Of a stretch of 64,000 nt of DNA, positions 48,752 through 57,649 are shown one piece after another; the first letter of the stretch is position 1; every line of letters begins with the position of its first letter. The stretch comes from Aliiroseovarius sp. F47248L. GTDB lineage: Bacteria; Pseudomonadota; Alphaproteobacteria; Rhodobacterales; Rhodobacteraceae. The position numbers and the translations under genes were made by a program. The stretch spans positions 2,108,001 to 2,172,000 of the forward strand of contig NZ_JALKBF010000001.1 in the NCBI RefSeq assembly GCF_023016085.1, given 5' to 3'. A model generated the notes under the pieces. It saw only the letters and a list, made by a program, of their open reading frames with translations. It was not told the DNA's origin and did not search any database.

Positions 48752-51076
48752 GTGCCATCCTTTTCAAGACCGCTCGAAGAAGCCATTCACCACGCGCTTG
48801 CGTTGGCGAATGAGCGAAAACATGAGTTGGCAACGCTGGAACACCTGCTTCTCGCGCTGCTGGACGAACCGGATGCCGCCCGCGTGATGCAGGCATGCTC
48901 GGTCGATCTAGATGTTCTGCGCAAGGTGCTGATCGAATTTGTCGACGAAGAACTGACGACCCTGATCACCGATGTCGAAGGCAGCGAGGCGGTGCCGACC
49001 GCCGCATTCCAGCGGGTGATCCAGCGCGCGGCAATCCATGTCCAAAGCTCGGGTCGCACCGAAGTCACGGGTGCGAACGTGTTGGTGGCCATTTTTGCCG
49101 AACGCGAATCGAATGCCGCATTCTTCCTGCAGGAACAGGACATGACCCGCTATGACGCGGTGAACTATATCGCTCATGGCGTGGCCAAGGATTCCAATTT
49201 TGGCGAAGCACGCCAGGTTTCCGGGACGCCTGACTTCGAAGAAGATGTCCAGGACGCCCAACCCGCCGAAGAAAATGACAGCGCGTTGGCGAAATACTGT
49301 GTTGATCTGAACGCCAAGGCCCGCGACGGGGATATCGACCCGCTGATCGGACGCGAACACGAGGTCGAACGCTGCATCCAGGTTCTGTGCCGCCGTCGAA
49401 AGAACAATCCGCTTCTTGTGGGCGATCCCGGTGTGGGCAAGACCGCCATCGCGGAAGGCCTTGCCGCCAAGATCGTTGGGGGTGAAACGCCCGAGATTCT
49501 GTCTGAAACCACGATCTACTCGCTTGATATGGGCGCGCTTCTTGCCGGCACCCGCTATCGCGGCGACTTCGAGGAGCGCCTAAAAGCGGTGATGAAAGAA
49601 CTTGAAGATCACCCCGACGCAGTCTTGTTCATCGACGAGATTCACACCGTGATCGGTGCGGGTGCCACATCGGGCGGGGCGATGGATGCGTCGAACCTTC
49701 TGAAACCGGCGCTTCAGGGTGGCAAGCTGCGCTGCATGGGCTCGACCACGTATAAGGAATTTCGCCAGCACTTCGAAAAAGACCGCGCGCTTTCTCGCAG
49801 GTTCCAGAAGATCGACATCAACGAACCCACTGTCGATGATGCGGTGAAAATCCTGAAAGGGCTGAAACCGTATTTCGAGGAACATCATGGCGTTAAATAC
49901 ACCGCTGATGCGATCAAGTCTGCTGTCGAACTATCGGATCGTTATGTCAATGACCGCAAGTTGCCTGACAAGGCCATCGACGTGATCGACGAAGCTGGTG
50001 CGGCCCAGCATCTTTTGATCCAAAGCAAGCGTCGCAAGACGATTGGCGTGAAAGAGATCGAATCCGTCGTCGCGAAGATTGCCCGTATCCCGCCCAAGAG
50101 CGTATCGAAGGACGACGCGGAAACCCTTCGTGATCTTGAAAAGGCGCTGAAACGCGTCGTGTTTGGGCAGGATAAAGCGATTGAATCGCTGGCATCCGCC
50201 ATCAAACTGGCGCGCGCAGGACTGCGCGAACCCGAAAAGCCCATCGGCAACTATCTGTTTGCTGGTCCCACGGGTGTCGGCAAAACCGAGGTGGCAAAGC
50301 AACTGGCCGACAATCTGGGCGTCGAACTTCTGCGCTTTGACATGTCAGAATATATGGAGAAACACGCAGTGTCGCGTCTGATTGGCGCGCCTCCGGGCTA
50401 TGTCGGATTTGATCAGGGCGGTTTGCTGACAGATGGAGTTGATCAACACCCGCATTGTGTGTTGTTGCTGGATGAAATCGAAAAAGCACATCCGGATGTT
50501 TACAACATCCTGCTCCAAGTCATGGACCATGGTGAGCTGACCGACCATAACGGTCGCACAGTCAGCTTCCGCAACGTGGTTTTGATCATGACATCGAACG
50601 CTGGAGCTGCCGAACAAGCCAAGTCGGCGATCGGTTTCGGGCGTGACCGTCGCGAGGGTGAGGACACCGCCGCCATCGAACGAACGTTCACCCCAGAGTT
50701 CCGCAACCGTCTGGATGCGGTGATCAGCTTCGCGCCGCTGGGCAAAGAGGTGATCCTGCAAGTGGTCGAGAAATTTGTGCTGCAACTGGAAGCCCAGCTT
50801 TTGGATCGCGGTGTCAGCATCGAACTGACCCGTGCGGCGGCCGAATGGATTGCTGACAAGGGCTATGATGACCGGATGGGCGCGCGTCCTTTGGGCCGCG
50901 TCATACAGGAGCATATCAAAAAGCCGCTGGCCGAAGAGCTTCTATTTGGCAAGCTGGTCAAAGGTGGCCTGGTCCAGGTCGGTGTCAAAAACGGAGAACT
51001 GGATATTCGGATCGAGAAGCCGAAGAGCCGCCAACTAGGGTCACGCAAACGTCCACCGTTGCTGACCGCTGATTAA
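48752..51076 (+). CDS. clpA: ATP-dependent Clp protease ATP-binding subunit ClpA
   Basis: 774 residues. Clp-N domain (about 1-140), two AAA+ modules with Walker A GDPGVGKTAIAEGLA and GPTGVGKTEVAKQLA, and a ClpP-docking loop in KSAIGFGRD (IGF). The absence of a long middle coiled coil separates it from ClpB. It unfolds substrates for ClpP. The start is GTG 48752 (then PSFSRPLEEAI), with GAGGAG 8 bases before; another GTG lies at 48743 inside that ribosome site. No clpS gene lies directly upstream. Confidence 0.95.
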   Translation: MPSFSRPLEEAIHHALALANERKHELATLEHLLLALLDEPDAARVMQACSVDLDVLRKVLIEFVDEELTTLITDVEGSEAVPTAAFQRVIQRAAIHVQSSGRTEVTGANVLVAIFAERESNAAFFLQEQDMTRYDAVNYIAHGVAKDSNFGEARQVSGTPDFEEDVQDAQPAEENDSALAKYCVDLNAKARDGDIDPLIGREHEVERCIQVLCRRRKNNPLLVGDPGVGKTAIAEGLAAKIVGGETPEILSETTIYSLDMGALLAGTRYRGDFEERLKAVMKELEDHPDAVLFIDEIHTVIGAGATSGGAMDASNLLKPALQGGKLRCMGSTTYKEFRQHFEKDRALSRRFQKIDINEPTVDDAVKILKGLKPYFEEHHGVKYTADAIKSAVELSDRYVNDRKLPDKAIDVIDEAGAAQHLLIQSKRRKTIGVKEIESVVAKIARIPPKSVSKDDAETLRDLEKALKRVVFGQDKAIESLASAIKLARAGLREPEKPIGNYLFAGPTGVGKTEVAKQLADNLGVELLRFDMSEYMEKHAVSRLIGAPPGYVGFDQGGLLTDGVDQHPHCVLLLDEIEKAHPDVYNILLQVMDHGELTDHNGRTVSFRNVVLIMTSNAGAAEQAKSAIGFGRDRREGEDTAAIERTFTPEFRNRLDAVISFAPLGKEVILQVVEKFVLQLEAQLLDRGVSIELTRAAAEWIADKGYDDRMGARPLGRVIQEHIKKPLAEELLFGKLVKGGLVQVGVKNGELDIRIEKPKSRQLGSRKRPPLLTAD

Positions 51077-51100
51077 CGCATATCAGACTGGTGAAATCAG

Positions 51101-51132
51101 AAAGGCTGCACTTTGTTGCGGCCTTTTCTTTT
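51101..51132 (+). terminator. Intrinsic terminator of clpA
   Basis: AAAGGCTGCA and TTGCGGCCTTT-side bases pair over 10 bp (one T-G wobble) with a 6-base loop, followed by TTCTTTT, 24 bases after the clpA stop. Confidence 0.78.
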
Positions 51133-51154
51133 GCTCATATCATACAAGGTGGGT

Positions 51155-52891
51155 TCAGCGTTCGGTCAGTTTCAACTCGATCCGACGGTTCTGTGCTCGG
51201 GCTTCGGGCGTGTCTGCGGTGTTGACGGGACGATACTCTCCAAACCCGGTTGCGGCCAACCGATCAGGGGGAAAGCCCAGATCGTTGATCATGTATTGCA
51301 CTACGGACAGCGCCCGCGCCTGGCTAAGTTCCCAATTGTTGCGATAGCGGCCGGTGCCGGACAACGGCACATTATCGGTGTGGCCATCGACGCGGATGAT
51401 CCAATCAATCTCATCCGGGATCTCGCCTGCCACTTCAGAAAGCAGATCGGCGACATTCGCCACCTGTGCCTTACCTTGCGGCTGCAACGCAGCCTCGGCG
51501 CTGGTGAACAGCACCTCGGATGAGAATACGAAACGGTCGCCGACGATCTGAACGCCTTCTCGATCAGCCAAAACTTGTTTCAGCTTACCAAAGAACTCGG
51601 ACCGATAGGCGGCAAGTTCTTTGGCCTCCTCCTCCAACCGCTTTCGCTCCGCCTCTTCCAGTGCGGCGCGTTTACGCTCTTCCGATGCGACACGGGCAAG
51701 AGCTGCGTTCAACTCTGACCCAAGTTTTTGAATTTGGACCTGTGCATCGGCATCGCGGGCGTTGCCCTCGTCCAAGATGGCTTGAAGGCTGCCAAGCTGC
51801 GTGCGCAAAGCCGCAACCTGTTCGTTCAGCAGCGCGATTTTTCGCTGGCTTTCCGCGCTTTCAGCCTCTTTTTCAGCCAGCTGCAGATTTGCTGCGGCCA
51901 GTAAACGAGCACGCTCCTCTGCTTCGCTTAACGTTTCGTCGACTTCACTTTCTGCTGCCAAACGTGCGACAAGTGCGGCCTGTAGTTGCGCGCGTAATTC
52001 TGGCAAGTCGGCCAGTTCTTCTTTGTTCGCGTCAATTTGGGTCAGCGCCGTGGCTAAACGGGTTTCAAGATCAACACCCGCCGCCTTGGCCGCCGCCAAC
52101 AGAGTCAATGTCTCTTCCGCCCGTTTGCGCTGTGCTTCAAGCGCAAGGGTCATCGCAGTCAATTCCTCGTCTGCCGACTGCAGGCGTTCACGCAGTGCTG
52201 CTGCGGCTGCAGCCTCGGCCAATCGGGTTTCTTCTTCTTCACTTAATGCCGCCGCCTGCGCATCAGTCTTTGCTTCCAGATCGGCGACCAGAGCCTCCAG
52301 CGCCTCACGCTTCGCAGCCGCCAAACGTGCTGCTTCAGCACCGTCGTCGATTTCGTCCCGCGCCTTGGCTAAAGCCAGCGTCAGCGCCTCTTGGTCGGTA
52401 ATCATTTTAGCCTGTGACGCTTCCAGTTCTTCGACCGTAGCGCTCAAGGCTGAACCTTCCGCCAAAGCGTGATCCCGTTCAGCCAACAACGTAGCTACCT
52501 GCGCTTCGAAATTGGTGATCTTCGCCGCCTGAGCGGCCAGTTGACCGGCTTGCGCTTCGGTCTGGGCGGTCAGTTGTGCAATCAACGACGCTTGCGCATC
52601 GGACACCGACCGTGCTTCGGCCAAGGTCGCGTTCAGACTGCCCAGTTCACCTTCCAGCTCTGCCGTTCGGTTTCTTTCCAGCCCCAACGCATCAGCCAAC
52701 CCGGCAACTTGACTGGACAGTTCGTCCAACTCGTCTGCCTGCCCCGATATCGTTTCGCGCAAGATGAATTGCACGATCATGAAGATTGTCAAAACGAACA
52801 TCAAGACCAGCAACAGCGCAGTCATCGCGTCAACGAATCCCGGCCAGATCGAGCCGCTCATACGTTGCACCGATCGACGCGTCAGGGCCAT
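51155..52891 (-). CDS. MotB/OmpA-like peptidoglycan-binding protein with very long coiled coil
   Basis: 578 residues. One N-terminal membrane helix (about 17-44) has an aspartate, D21, in FVDAMTALLLVLMF, at the position of the proton-carrying Asp of MotB/TolR-type stators. Residues of about 45-430 are almost entirely Ala/Glu/Leu/Gln-rich heptads, a continuous coiled coil by eye. The C-terminal OmpA domain (about 440-578) has VDGHTDNVPLSG and NWELSQARA for peptidoglycan binding. Its partner is the ExbB-like gene 3 bases upstream. Role unknown; the pair is common in Rhodobacteraceae. Confidence 0.82.
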   Translation of the reverse strand: MALTRRSVQRMSGSIWPGFVDAMTALLLVLMFVLTIFMIVQFILRETISGQADELDELSSQVAGLADALGLERNRTAELEGELGSLNATLAEARSVSDAQASLIAQLTAQTEAQAGQLAAQAAKITNFEAQVATLLAERDHALAEGSALSATVEELEASQAKMITDQEALTLALAKARDEIDDGAEAARLAAAKREALEALVADLEAKTDAQAAALSEEEETRLAEAAAAAALRERLQSADEELTAMTLALEAQRKRAEETLTLLAAAKAAGVDLETRLATALTQIDANKEELADLPELRAQLQAALVARLAAESEVDETLSEAEERARLLAAANLQLAEKEAESAESQRKIALLNEQVAALRTQLGSLQAILDEGNARDADAQVQIQKLGSELNAALARVASEERKRAALEEAERKRLEEEAKELAAYRSEFFGKLKQVLADREGVQIVGDRFVFSSEVLFTSAEAALQPQGKAQVANVADLLSEVAGEIPDEIDWIIRVDGHTDNVPLSGTGRYRNNWELSQARALSVVQYMINDLGFPPDRLAATGFGEYRPVNTADTPEARAQNRRIELKLTER

Positions 52892-52894
52892 GAC

Positions 52895-54094
52895 TTACGC
52901 CTCGTCCTGACCGGAAGCGACACGAATGGAGTGGATCAGCGTCGCCATATCACTTCGCAGATCTGACAGGCTTTCCTGTCGACCAGCCTGCATTTCTTCC
53001 AGAATGCGCAAAAGCTGAACGTCGATGGATCGAAGCCGCATTCGGCTTTCCGCATCAGTCCGCGCTTCGGCTTCTTCATGCTGCGCTTGAAGGGTCACGA
53101 TCAGACGTTCCTGACCTTCGGCCAGTCTGGTCAACGCCTCACCCTGCCCCCCGTCTTGCCCCAGTTGGGTCGATAAGGTTTCCAGCCTATCCGCGAGTTG
53201 CCCCAGTCTATCATCCAGCATCGTACGTTGAACATCGCTGTGCGTGAACAACGACTGCATAGCTTCGATTTGCTCGGCCAGTACGCCAAGATATGCCCCG
53301 GCATCCGCGTCATCAGACTCGCCATCCCCCGCGGCAAAGCTGATCTTAGTGATGGTGGATAACCACTCCTCAAGCTCGCGATAAAACCGGTTCTGGCCGT
53401 GGCCCGCAAACAGCTCCAACAAACCCACAACTAGGGAACCGGCAAGCCCAAGAAGCGACGAAGAAAATGCGGTGCCCATGCCGCCCAATTGTTCTTCCAG
53501 ACCCGTCATCAGGCGGTTGAAGACTTCCACACCGCCTTCCCCCTCGCCCGGTGCAAGCGACCGGATCGTTTCCACAACGGCTGGAACCGTTGTTGCCAAT
53601 CCATAAAAAGTACCCAAAAGACCAAGGAAAATCAGCAGATTAACGATGTATCGCGTAATATCGCGCGCTTCATCAATCCGTGTTGCGATACTGTCAAGGA
53701 TCGATCGGGCTGAGGCTGCCCCAATCTGCAAATGCGACCCGCGGTTCGACCGAAGAAGCGCAGCAAGAGATGCCAGCAAGCGTGGCGCACGGTCCGGGTC
53801 GTGCCCATTCCGTTCCTGTACATAATCTTCGATCCATCCGACAGACGAAAACACCTGCCAGACCTGCCAGAAACAGGCAAGCAGCCCGATCACGAAGACA
53901 AACAGGATAAATCCGTTCAAATACAGGTTTGCTTGAAAGACCGGCAGCACTCGCGGAAGGGCGATGAACACGCCAAACCCGACCAACCCAAGCACCACCA
54001 GCATCACGAAGATCTGGCGGATCGGGTGGGTGAAGGACGGCTCGACCCCTCGTTTTTTGGGCGCAGTCAGCGTCCCGCGATCCAGCTGATCCAT
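52895..54094 (-). CDS. MotA/TolQ/ExbB-family proton channel-like protein
   Basis: 399 residues from ATG 54094 (AAGGA upstream; the longer frame starts without a ribosome site). Four membrane helices near 27-47, 59-80, 147-170 and 205-230; helix 3 has FLGLLGTFYGLATTV, the ExbB/TolQ/MotA proton-channel signature. A cytoplasmic loop lies between helices 2 and 3. The C-terminal 130 residues (270-399) are helical and coiled-coil like. With the OmpA-like partner it would form a proton-driven envelope machine of unknown purpose. Confidence 0.82.
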   Translation of the reverse strand: MDQLDRGTLTAPKKRGVEPSFTHPIRQIFVMLVVLGLVGFGVFIALPRVLPVFQANLYLNGFILFVFVIGLLACFWQVWQVFSSVGWIEDYVQERNGHDPDRAPRLLASLAALLRSNRGSHLQIGAASARSILDSIATRIDEARDITRYIVNLLIFLGLLGTFYGLATTVPAVVETIRSLAPGEGEGGVEVFNRLMTGLEEQLGGMGTAFSSSLLGLAGSLVVGLLELFAGHGQNRFYRELEEWLSTITKISFAAGDGESDDADAGAYLGVLAEQIEAMQSLFTHSDVQRTMLDDRLGQLADRLETLSTQLGQDGGQGEALTRLAEGQERLIVTLQAQHEEAEARTDAESRMRLRSIDVQLLRILEEMQAGRQESLSDLRSDMATLIHSIRVASGQDEA

Positions 54095-54172
54095 GCGGGA
54101 TATTCCTTGTCGCCATTGTTGTTGCGCACAGGATAGGCGCAAGCGGTGCAGGTGCCAAGCCTTGTCTGCGTG

Positions 54173-54712
54173 CTACGGGGTCACCATCGCGCGCACGGTT
54201 TGCGACAGCCAGTTCAGGTCCTGATCCTCGATACCCAGATCGGACAGATGCGCAGCCGTGTTGTAAAGGTATTCGGTGTTCGGCCCCCGCCCACCAACTG
54301 CCTGCGCAATGATTTGCGCCTGTTCGTCAAGTTCGATCTGGCAGTATTGAGCATGATCGGGGTCGATCACATAGGTGACCGCTTCGACCTTACGCCCGTC
54401 CTGAAGTATGACGGTCAGCCACTTCTCCAGATAAGCGGAGGACACAAGCTCGCGCTCGCGCAACTCTGCCAGCGTTTTATCATGGCTTTTCGGGCAAGCC
54501 CGGAAGGCCAGCCCCTTGCATCGCGCACCGCTCATTTCGTCTAGCGCCAGAACCAGTCCCGGCGTATCCTCGGTCCCGCGATGATGGATCGACCGCATAC
54601 AAAAACTGCGGTGATAGCCGGGAAGCGTGGCAATGACAGCTTCGGTATGGTCGAAACCGGGGTTCCACATCAACGAGCCATACCCGAAAACCCAAAGATC
54701 CTGTGTGCTCAT
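54173..54712 (-). CDS. chaC: Gamma-glutamylcyclotransferase, ChaC type
   Basis: 179 residues. WVFGYGSLMWNPGF is the ChaC substrate-binding motif; the catalytic glutamate is probably in the RERELVSSAYLEKW part. It cleaves glutathione to 5-oxoproline and Cys-Gly. It is divergent from the DUF2125 gene. Confidence 0.9.
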   Translation of the reverse strand: MSTQDLWVFGYGSLMWNPGFDHTEAVIATLPGYHRSFCMRSIHHRGTEDTPGLVLALDEMSGARCKGLAFRACPKSHDKTLAELRERELVSSAYLEKWLTVILQDGRKVEAVTYVIDPDHAQYCQIELDEQAQIIAQAVGGRGPNTEYLYNTAAHLSDLGIEDQDLNWLSQTVRAMVTP

Positions 54713-54783
54713 TTCACTCGCTCTTTACCACCTGTCGCTTTACATACGCCAATATGCACGCAGAGCGGCAAGAGGAAAGAGTG

Positions 54784-55785
54784 ATGCGCAATTTGATAGT
54801 GATTGCCATGATATTGGCGGGCTTGTGGGGTGGCTATTGGTATATTGGAGCAAGCGCTACAGAACACGCATTTAAAGCATGGATTGCAGACCGGCAAGAT
54901 GAAGGCTGGATTGCCGAGGCTACTGACATCTCGACACGCGGATTTCCCAACCGTTTTGACACGATTTTCACCGATCTCGAGTTGGCCGATCCCGACACCG
55001 GCCTGTCATGGGTTGCCCCTGAGTTCCAGATCCTCGCCCTATCCTACAAACCGCATCATGTGATCGCGGTCTGGCCCGGCACGCAGGTCATTGCCACGCC
55101 CGAGCAACGCATTCAGATCGCAGGTAGCGACGTGAAAGGCTCGATCATGGTGTCCCCAACGCCCGACCTTACGCTGGAGCGGAGTTCAATTGTGCTGGCA
55201 GACATCACGATGTCATCGACCGCCGGTTGGACTTCGGCGTTGAAGCACGGCCAATTGGCAACCCGCCAGCTTGAGGATGGTGACAACCGTCACGAGATCC
55301 ATTTCGAAGCGGCAAACCTGACTCCGGCTTCTTCATTCGTGCAATCTTTGAATGCTGACGATCTGCTACCCCCCGTCTTTGAGGGTATCACTCTGAAGGC
55401 CAATGTGGATTTCAACGCCCCTTGGGACCGCACAGCTATCGAAAAAGCGCGGCCACAAATCACACATATCGACCTGAACGAGTTAAAGGCAAATTGGGGC
55501 GAGCTGGAACTTTGGCTGGCGGGCGCAGCAGATGTCGATGCCCAAGGCATTCCCACCGGTAACATCACCGTCAAAGCCCGCAACTGGCGCCAGATGATCG
55601 AAATTGCCCGTGCCTCCGGTGCCCTTGCGCCCGAACTCGTCTCAACCGTCACTGGTGCACTACAATTCGTGGCAGGTCTGTCCGGGGACGAATCAACATT
55701 GGACGTGCCGTTGCGCCTGTCTGGTGGGCGCATGTTCCTTGGACCAGTCCCAATCGGAACCGCACCCGTGATCCGCCTTCGTTGA
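54784..55785 (+). CDS. DUF2125 family protein
   Basis: 333 residues. A single N-terminal hydrophobic segment (LIVIAMILAGLWGGYWYI) gives a membrane anchor or signal, then a beta-rich periplasmic part with GFPNRFDTIFTDLELADPDTG and, at the end, RLSGGRMFLGPVPIG. These match DUF2125, unknown in function. ATG 54784 follows AGAGGAAAGAGTG; in-frame ATGs further left overlap the ChaC gene. Converges on the extensin gene. Confidence 0.82.
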   Translation: MRNLIVIAMILAGLWGGYWYIGASATEHAFKAWIADRQDEGWIAEATDISTRGFPNRFDTIFTDLELADPDTGLSWVAPEFQILALSYKPHHVIAVWPGTQVIATPEQRIQIAGSDVKGSIMVSPTPDLTLERSSIVLADITMSSTAGWTSALKHGQLATRQLEDGDNRHEIHFEAANLTPASSFVQSLNADDLLPPVFEGITLKANVDFNAPWDRTAIEKARPQITHIDLNELKANWGELELWLAGAADVDAQGIPTGNITVKARNWRQMIEIARASGALAPELVSTVTGALQFVAGLSGDESTLDVPLRLSGGRMFLGPVPIGTAPVIRLR

Positions 55786-55835
55786 GCAGACTACCGCCTC
55801 CACCGTTACTTCTGGCTAAAAATATCCTGGGGGAA

Positions 55836-55866
55836 TGCGCGGACGCGCAGGGGGGCAACGCCCCCC
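55836..55866. repeat. Tandem hairpin element between convergent genes
   Basis: TGCGC-GGAC-GCGCA (55836-55849) and GGGGGGC-AAC-GCCCCCC (55850-55866) are two back-to-back perfect hairpins, preceded by AAAATATCCTGGGGG. They fill the space between the stops of DUF2125 and the extensin gene and could end transcription in both directions. I recall similar elements scattered in roseobacter genomes, which would make this a repetitive extragenic element. Confidence 0.55.
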
Positions 55867-55879
55867 AATCAGGTCGCCA

Positions 55880-56701
55880 TCACCGACAATAAGACCCGCT
55901 GCGATAACGCGCGGTATCCAGATGCAGATGATCTTTGTGAAACCTGTCTGATTTGGGGCCAAGCACTGTACCGAAGGGACCACAGGCCGCCTTGTGCATC
56001 TTCTTCAAGACTTTTCCCCGAACTGGATCGCTCCACCCTTTCAGAACCGTGATGGTCGCGCCATTCTTAAGCGTCACACCTGAAATATCGATGGCACGTC
56101 CACGCCCGTGTTCGCTGACCTTTGCACCCGGTTGGTTGTTTCGCGTGCGACAAGCGTAGTGCGCAGCAACGCGCAGGGTCGCAGGACCACCGCCAAGCCG
56201 TCCAACCGCCGGAAACACCCCATCTCGCACCCAAGCGTTCAGGGCTTTCGCGGTGGTGCAATCGATCACCGCCGGTTGGCTCAGCTTTATGCCCGACACC
56301 TCGGTCACACGCACCGGGTCGGATACACCACATCCGCGGATCCTTCCCGGGATAGCAGAAATTGCCTGTCCCTTGATCTCGTTAACACCGCAGACACGTC
56401 CACGACGCCCCGAACTGCCAGGCTTGGGTGTCGACGCTGCAATTTTCCGTGCAAAGCCTTTTGGGCGCAACTGAGGTCGCAACGACCTGCCTACCGCAAA
56501 TGGCGTCGGGAGCGGTGCGTTCAGTGACGGCGAATTGCTTGTTGACGTGATTGTTGTGACCGTGGCTGTTTTTGGCCGCGGCTCGGGTCGCGAAGACGTA
56601 TCAGGCGCGGACGCGAATGCCGACAGGCTAAGACTGCATCCGATCAGGATACCCATTGCAAAACGGTGAAAAACCTTTGGTCTGAAACATCCTGCGCTCA
56701 T
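55880..56701 (-). CDS. Extensin-like family protein
   Basis: 273 residues. A signal peptide (to about FASAPD) and a low-complexity Pro/Arg/Thr linker are followed by an extensin-like C-terminal domain of about 180 residues with CGVNEIKG, SEHGRGRAIDIS and FHKDHLHLDTA. The H..D and H-x-H pattern resembles a D,D-carboxypeptidase-like (VanY/MepA) zinc site, so a peptidoglycan-related role is likely but unproven. ATG 56701 follows AAAGGAG; the TTG codon before it is not needed. Confidence 0.82.
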   Translation of the reverse strand: MSAGCFRPKVFHRFAMGILIGCSLSLSAFASAPDTSSRPEPRPKTATVTTITSTSNSPSLNAPLPTPFAVGRSLRPQLRPKGFARKIAASTPKPGSSGRRGRVCGVNEIKGQAISAIPGRIRGCGVSDPVRVTEVSGIKLSQPAVIDCTTAKALNAWVRDGVFPAVGRLGGGPATLRVAAHYACRTRNNQPGAKVSEHGRGRAIDISGVTLKNGATITVLKGWSDPVRGKVLKKMHKAACGPFGTVLGPKSDRFHKDHLHLDTARYRSGSYCR

Positions 56702-56731
56702 CAATGCTCCTTTGCGCGCCGGCGGGCGGGA

Positions 56732-57649
56732 TCAATCATGCTTTCCCTTCCGACCGAAATCGGGCGCGTCCGTATCCTGTCCGGCTTCGATAATACCACG
56801 ACGGATCGTTCGGGTTCGAGTGAAATAGTCGAACAAGGCCTCTCCGTCCCCGACGCGAATAGCCCGCTGCAAGGCAAACAGCTCTTCTGTGAACCGGCCA
56901 AGTATTTCTAACGTCGCGTCTTTATTGGATAAAAACACATCGCGCCACATGGTTGGGTCCGACGCAGCAATCCGCGTAAAGTCGCGAAAACCCGCCGCTG
57001 AATACTTGATGACTTCACTATCCGTGACACGCGACAGGTCATCGGCGACACCAACCATAGTGTAAGCGATCAGGTGGGGCGTGTGGCTGGTAACAGACAA
57101 CACCAGATCGTGGTGATCTGCATCCATAACTTCAACATTCGACCCCATGCCTTTCCACAAACTGATCAACCGTTCGGTTGCAGCGTCGTCCGCACCGTTG
57201 GGGATCAGAATGCTCCAGCGGTTGTCGAAAAGTTCTGCAAATCCAGACCGGGGGCCGCTATGTTCTGTCCCCGCCAAAGGGTGGCCGGGTATGAAATGCA
57301 CATGATCAGGCAGATGCGGGGCCACTGCTTCGATTACCGCGCGTTTCACTGATCCGACATCTGTTACCGTCGCTTCGGGCTGAAGGTGTGTGCTAATCTC
57401 TGCTGCGACGGCACCCATTGCGCCAACCGGGACAGCAAGAACAACCAAATCTGCACCGTCGACCGCTTCAGAAGCTGAATCGACTATACGATCACAAAAA
57501 CCAAGTTCGCGGGCGACATCGCGAGTCTCGGCCGAACGCGCAGTGCCGACAATTTCGCCTGCCAAGCCCGCCCGGCGGATGGCGTGGGCCATGGATGACG
57601 CGATCAGGCCAAGCCCGATCAAAGCGACACGGTTGTAAATTACACTCAT
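56732..57649 (-). CDS. tyrC: Prephenate/arogenate dehydrogenase
   Basis: 305 residues. NAD(P) fold with [17 protein letters not shown] at the start, [14 protein letters not shown], and [15 protein letters not shown], the TyrA family signatures. It makes 4-hydroxyphenylpyruvate or tyrosine. Its ATG overlaps the hisC stop by 4 bases, so the two are coupled; TyrC-HisC pairing suggests the transaminase serves aromatic amino acids too. Confidence 0.92.
   Translation of the reverse strand: MSVIYNRVALIGLGLIASSMAHAIRRAGLAGEIVGTARSAETRDVARELGFCDRIVDSASEAVDGADLVVLAVPVGAMGAVAAEISTHLQPEATVTDVGSVKRAVIEAVAPHLPDHVHFIPGHPLAGTEHSGPRSGFAELFDNRWSILIPNGADDAATERLISLWKGMGSNVEVMDADHHDLVLSVTSHTPHLIAYTMVGVADDLSRVTDSEVIKYSAAGFRDFTRIAASDPTMWRDVFLSNKDATLEILGRFTEELFALQRAIRVGDGEALFDYFTRTRTIRRGIIEAGQDTDAPDFGRKGKHD

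Noticed and set aside
51155-54094. Zorya-type anti-phage defence (ZorA/ZorB)
   Set aside because: The pair has MotA/MotB-like parts, but there is no zorC, zorD or zorE gene nearby, the neighbours are housekeeping genes, and the pair looks to be a regular part of Rhodobacteraceae genomes.
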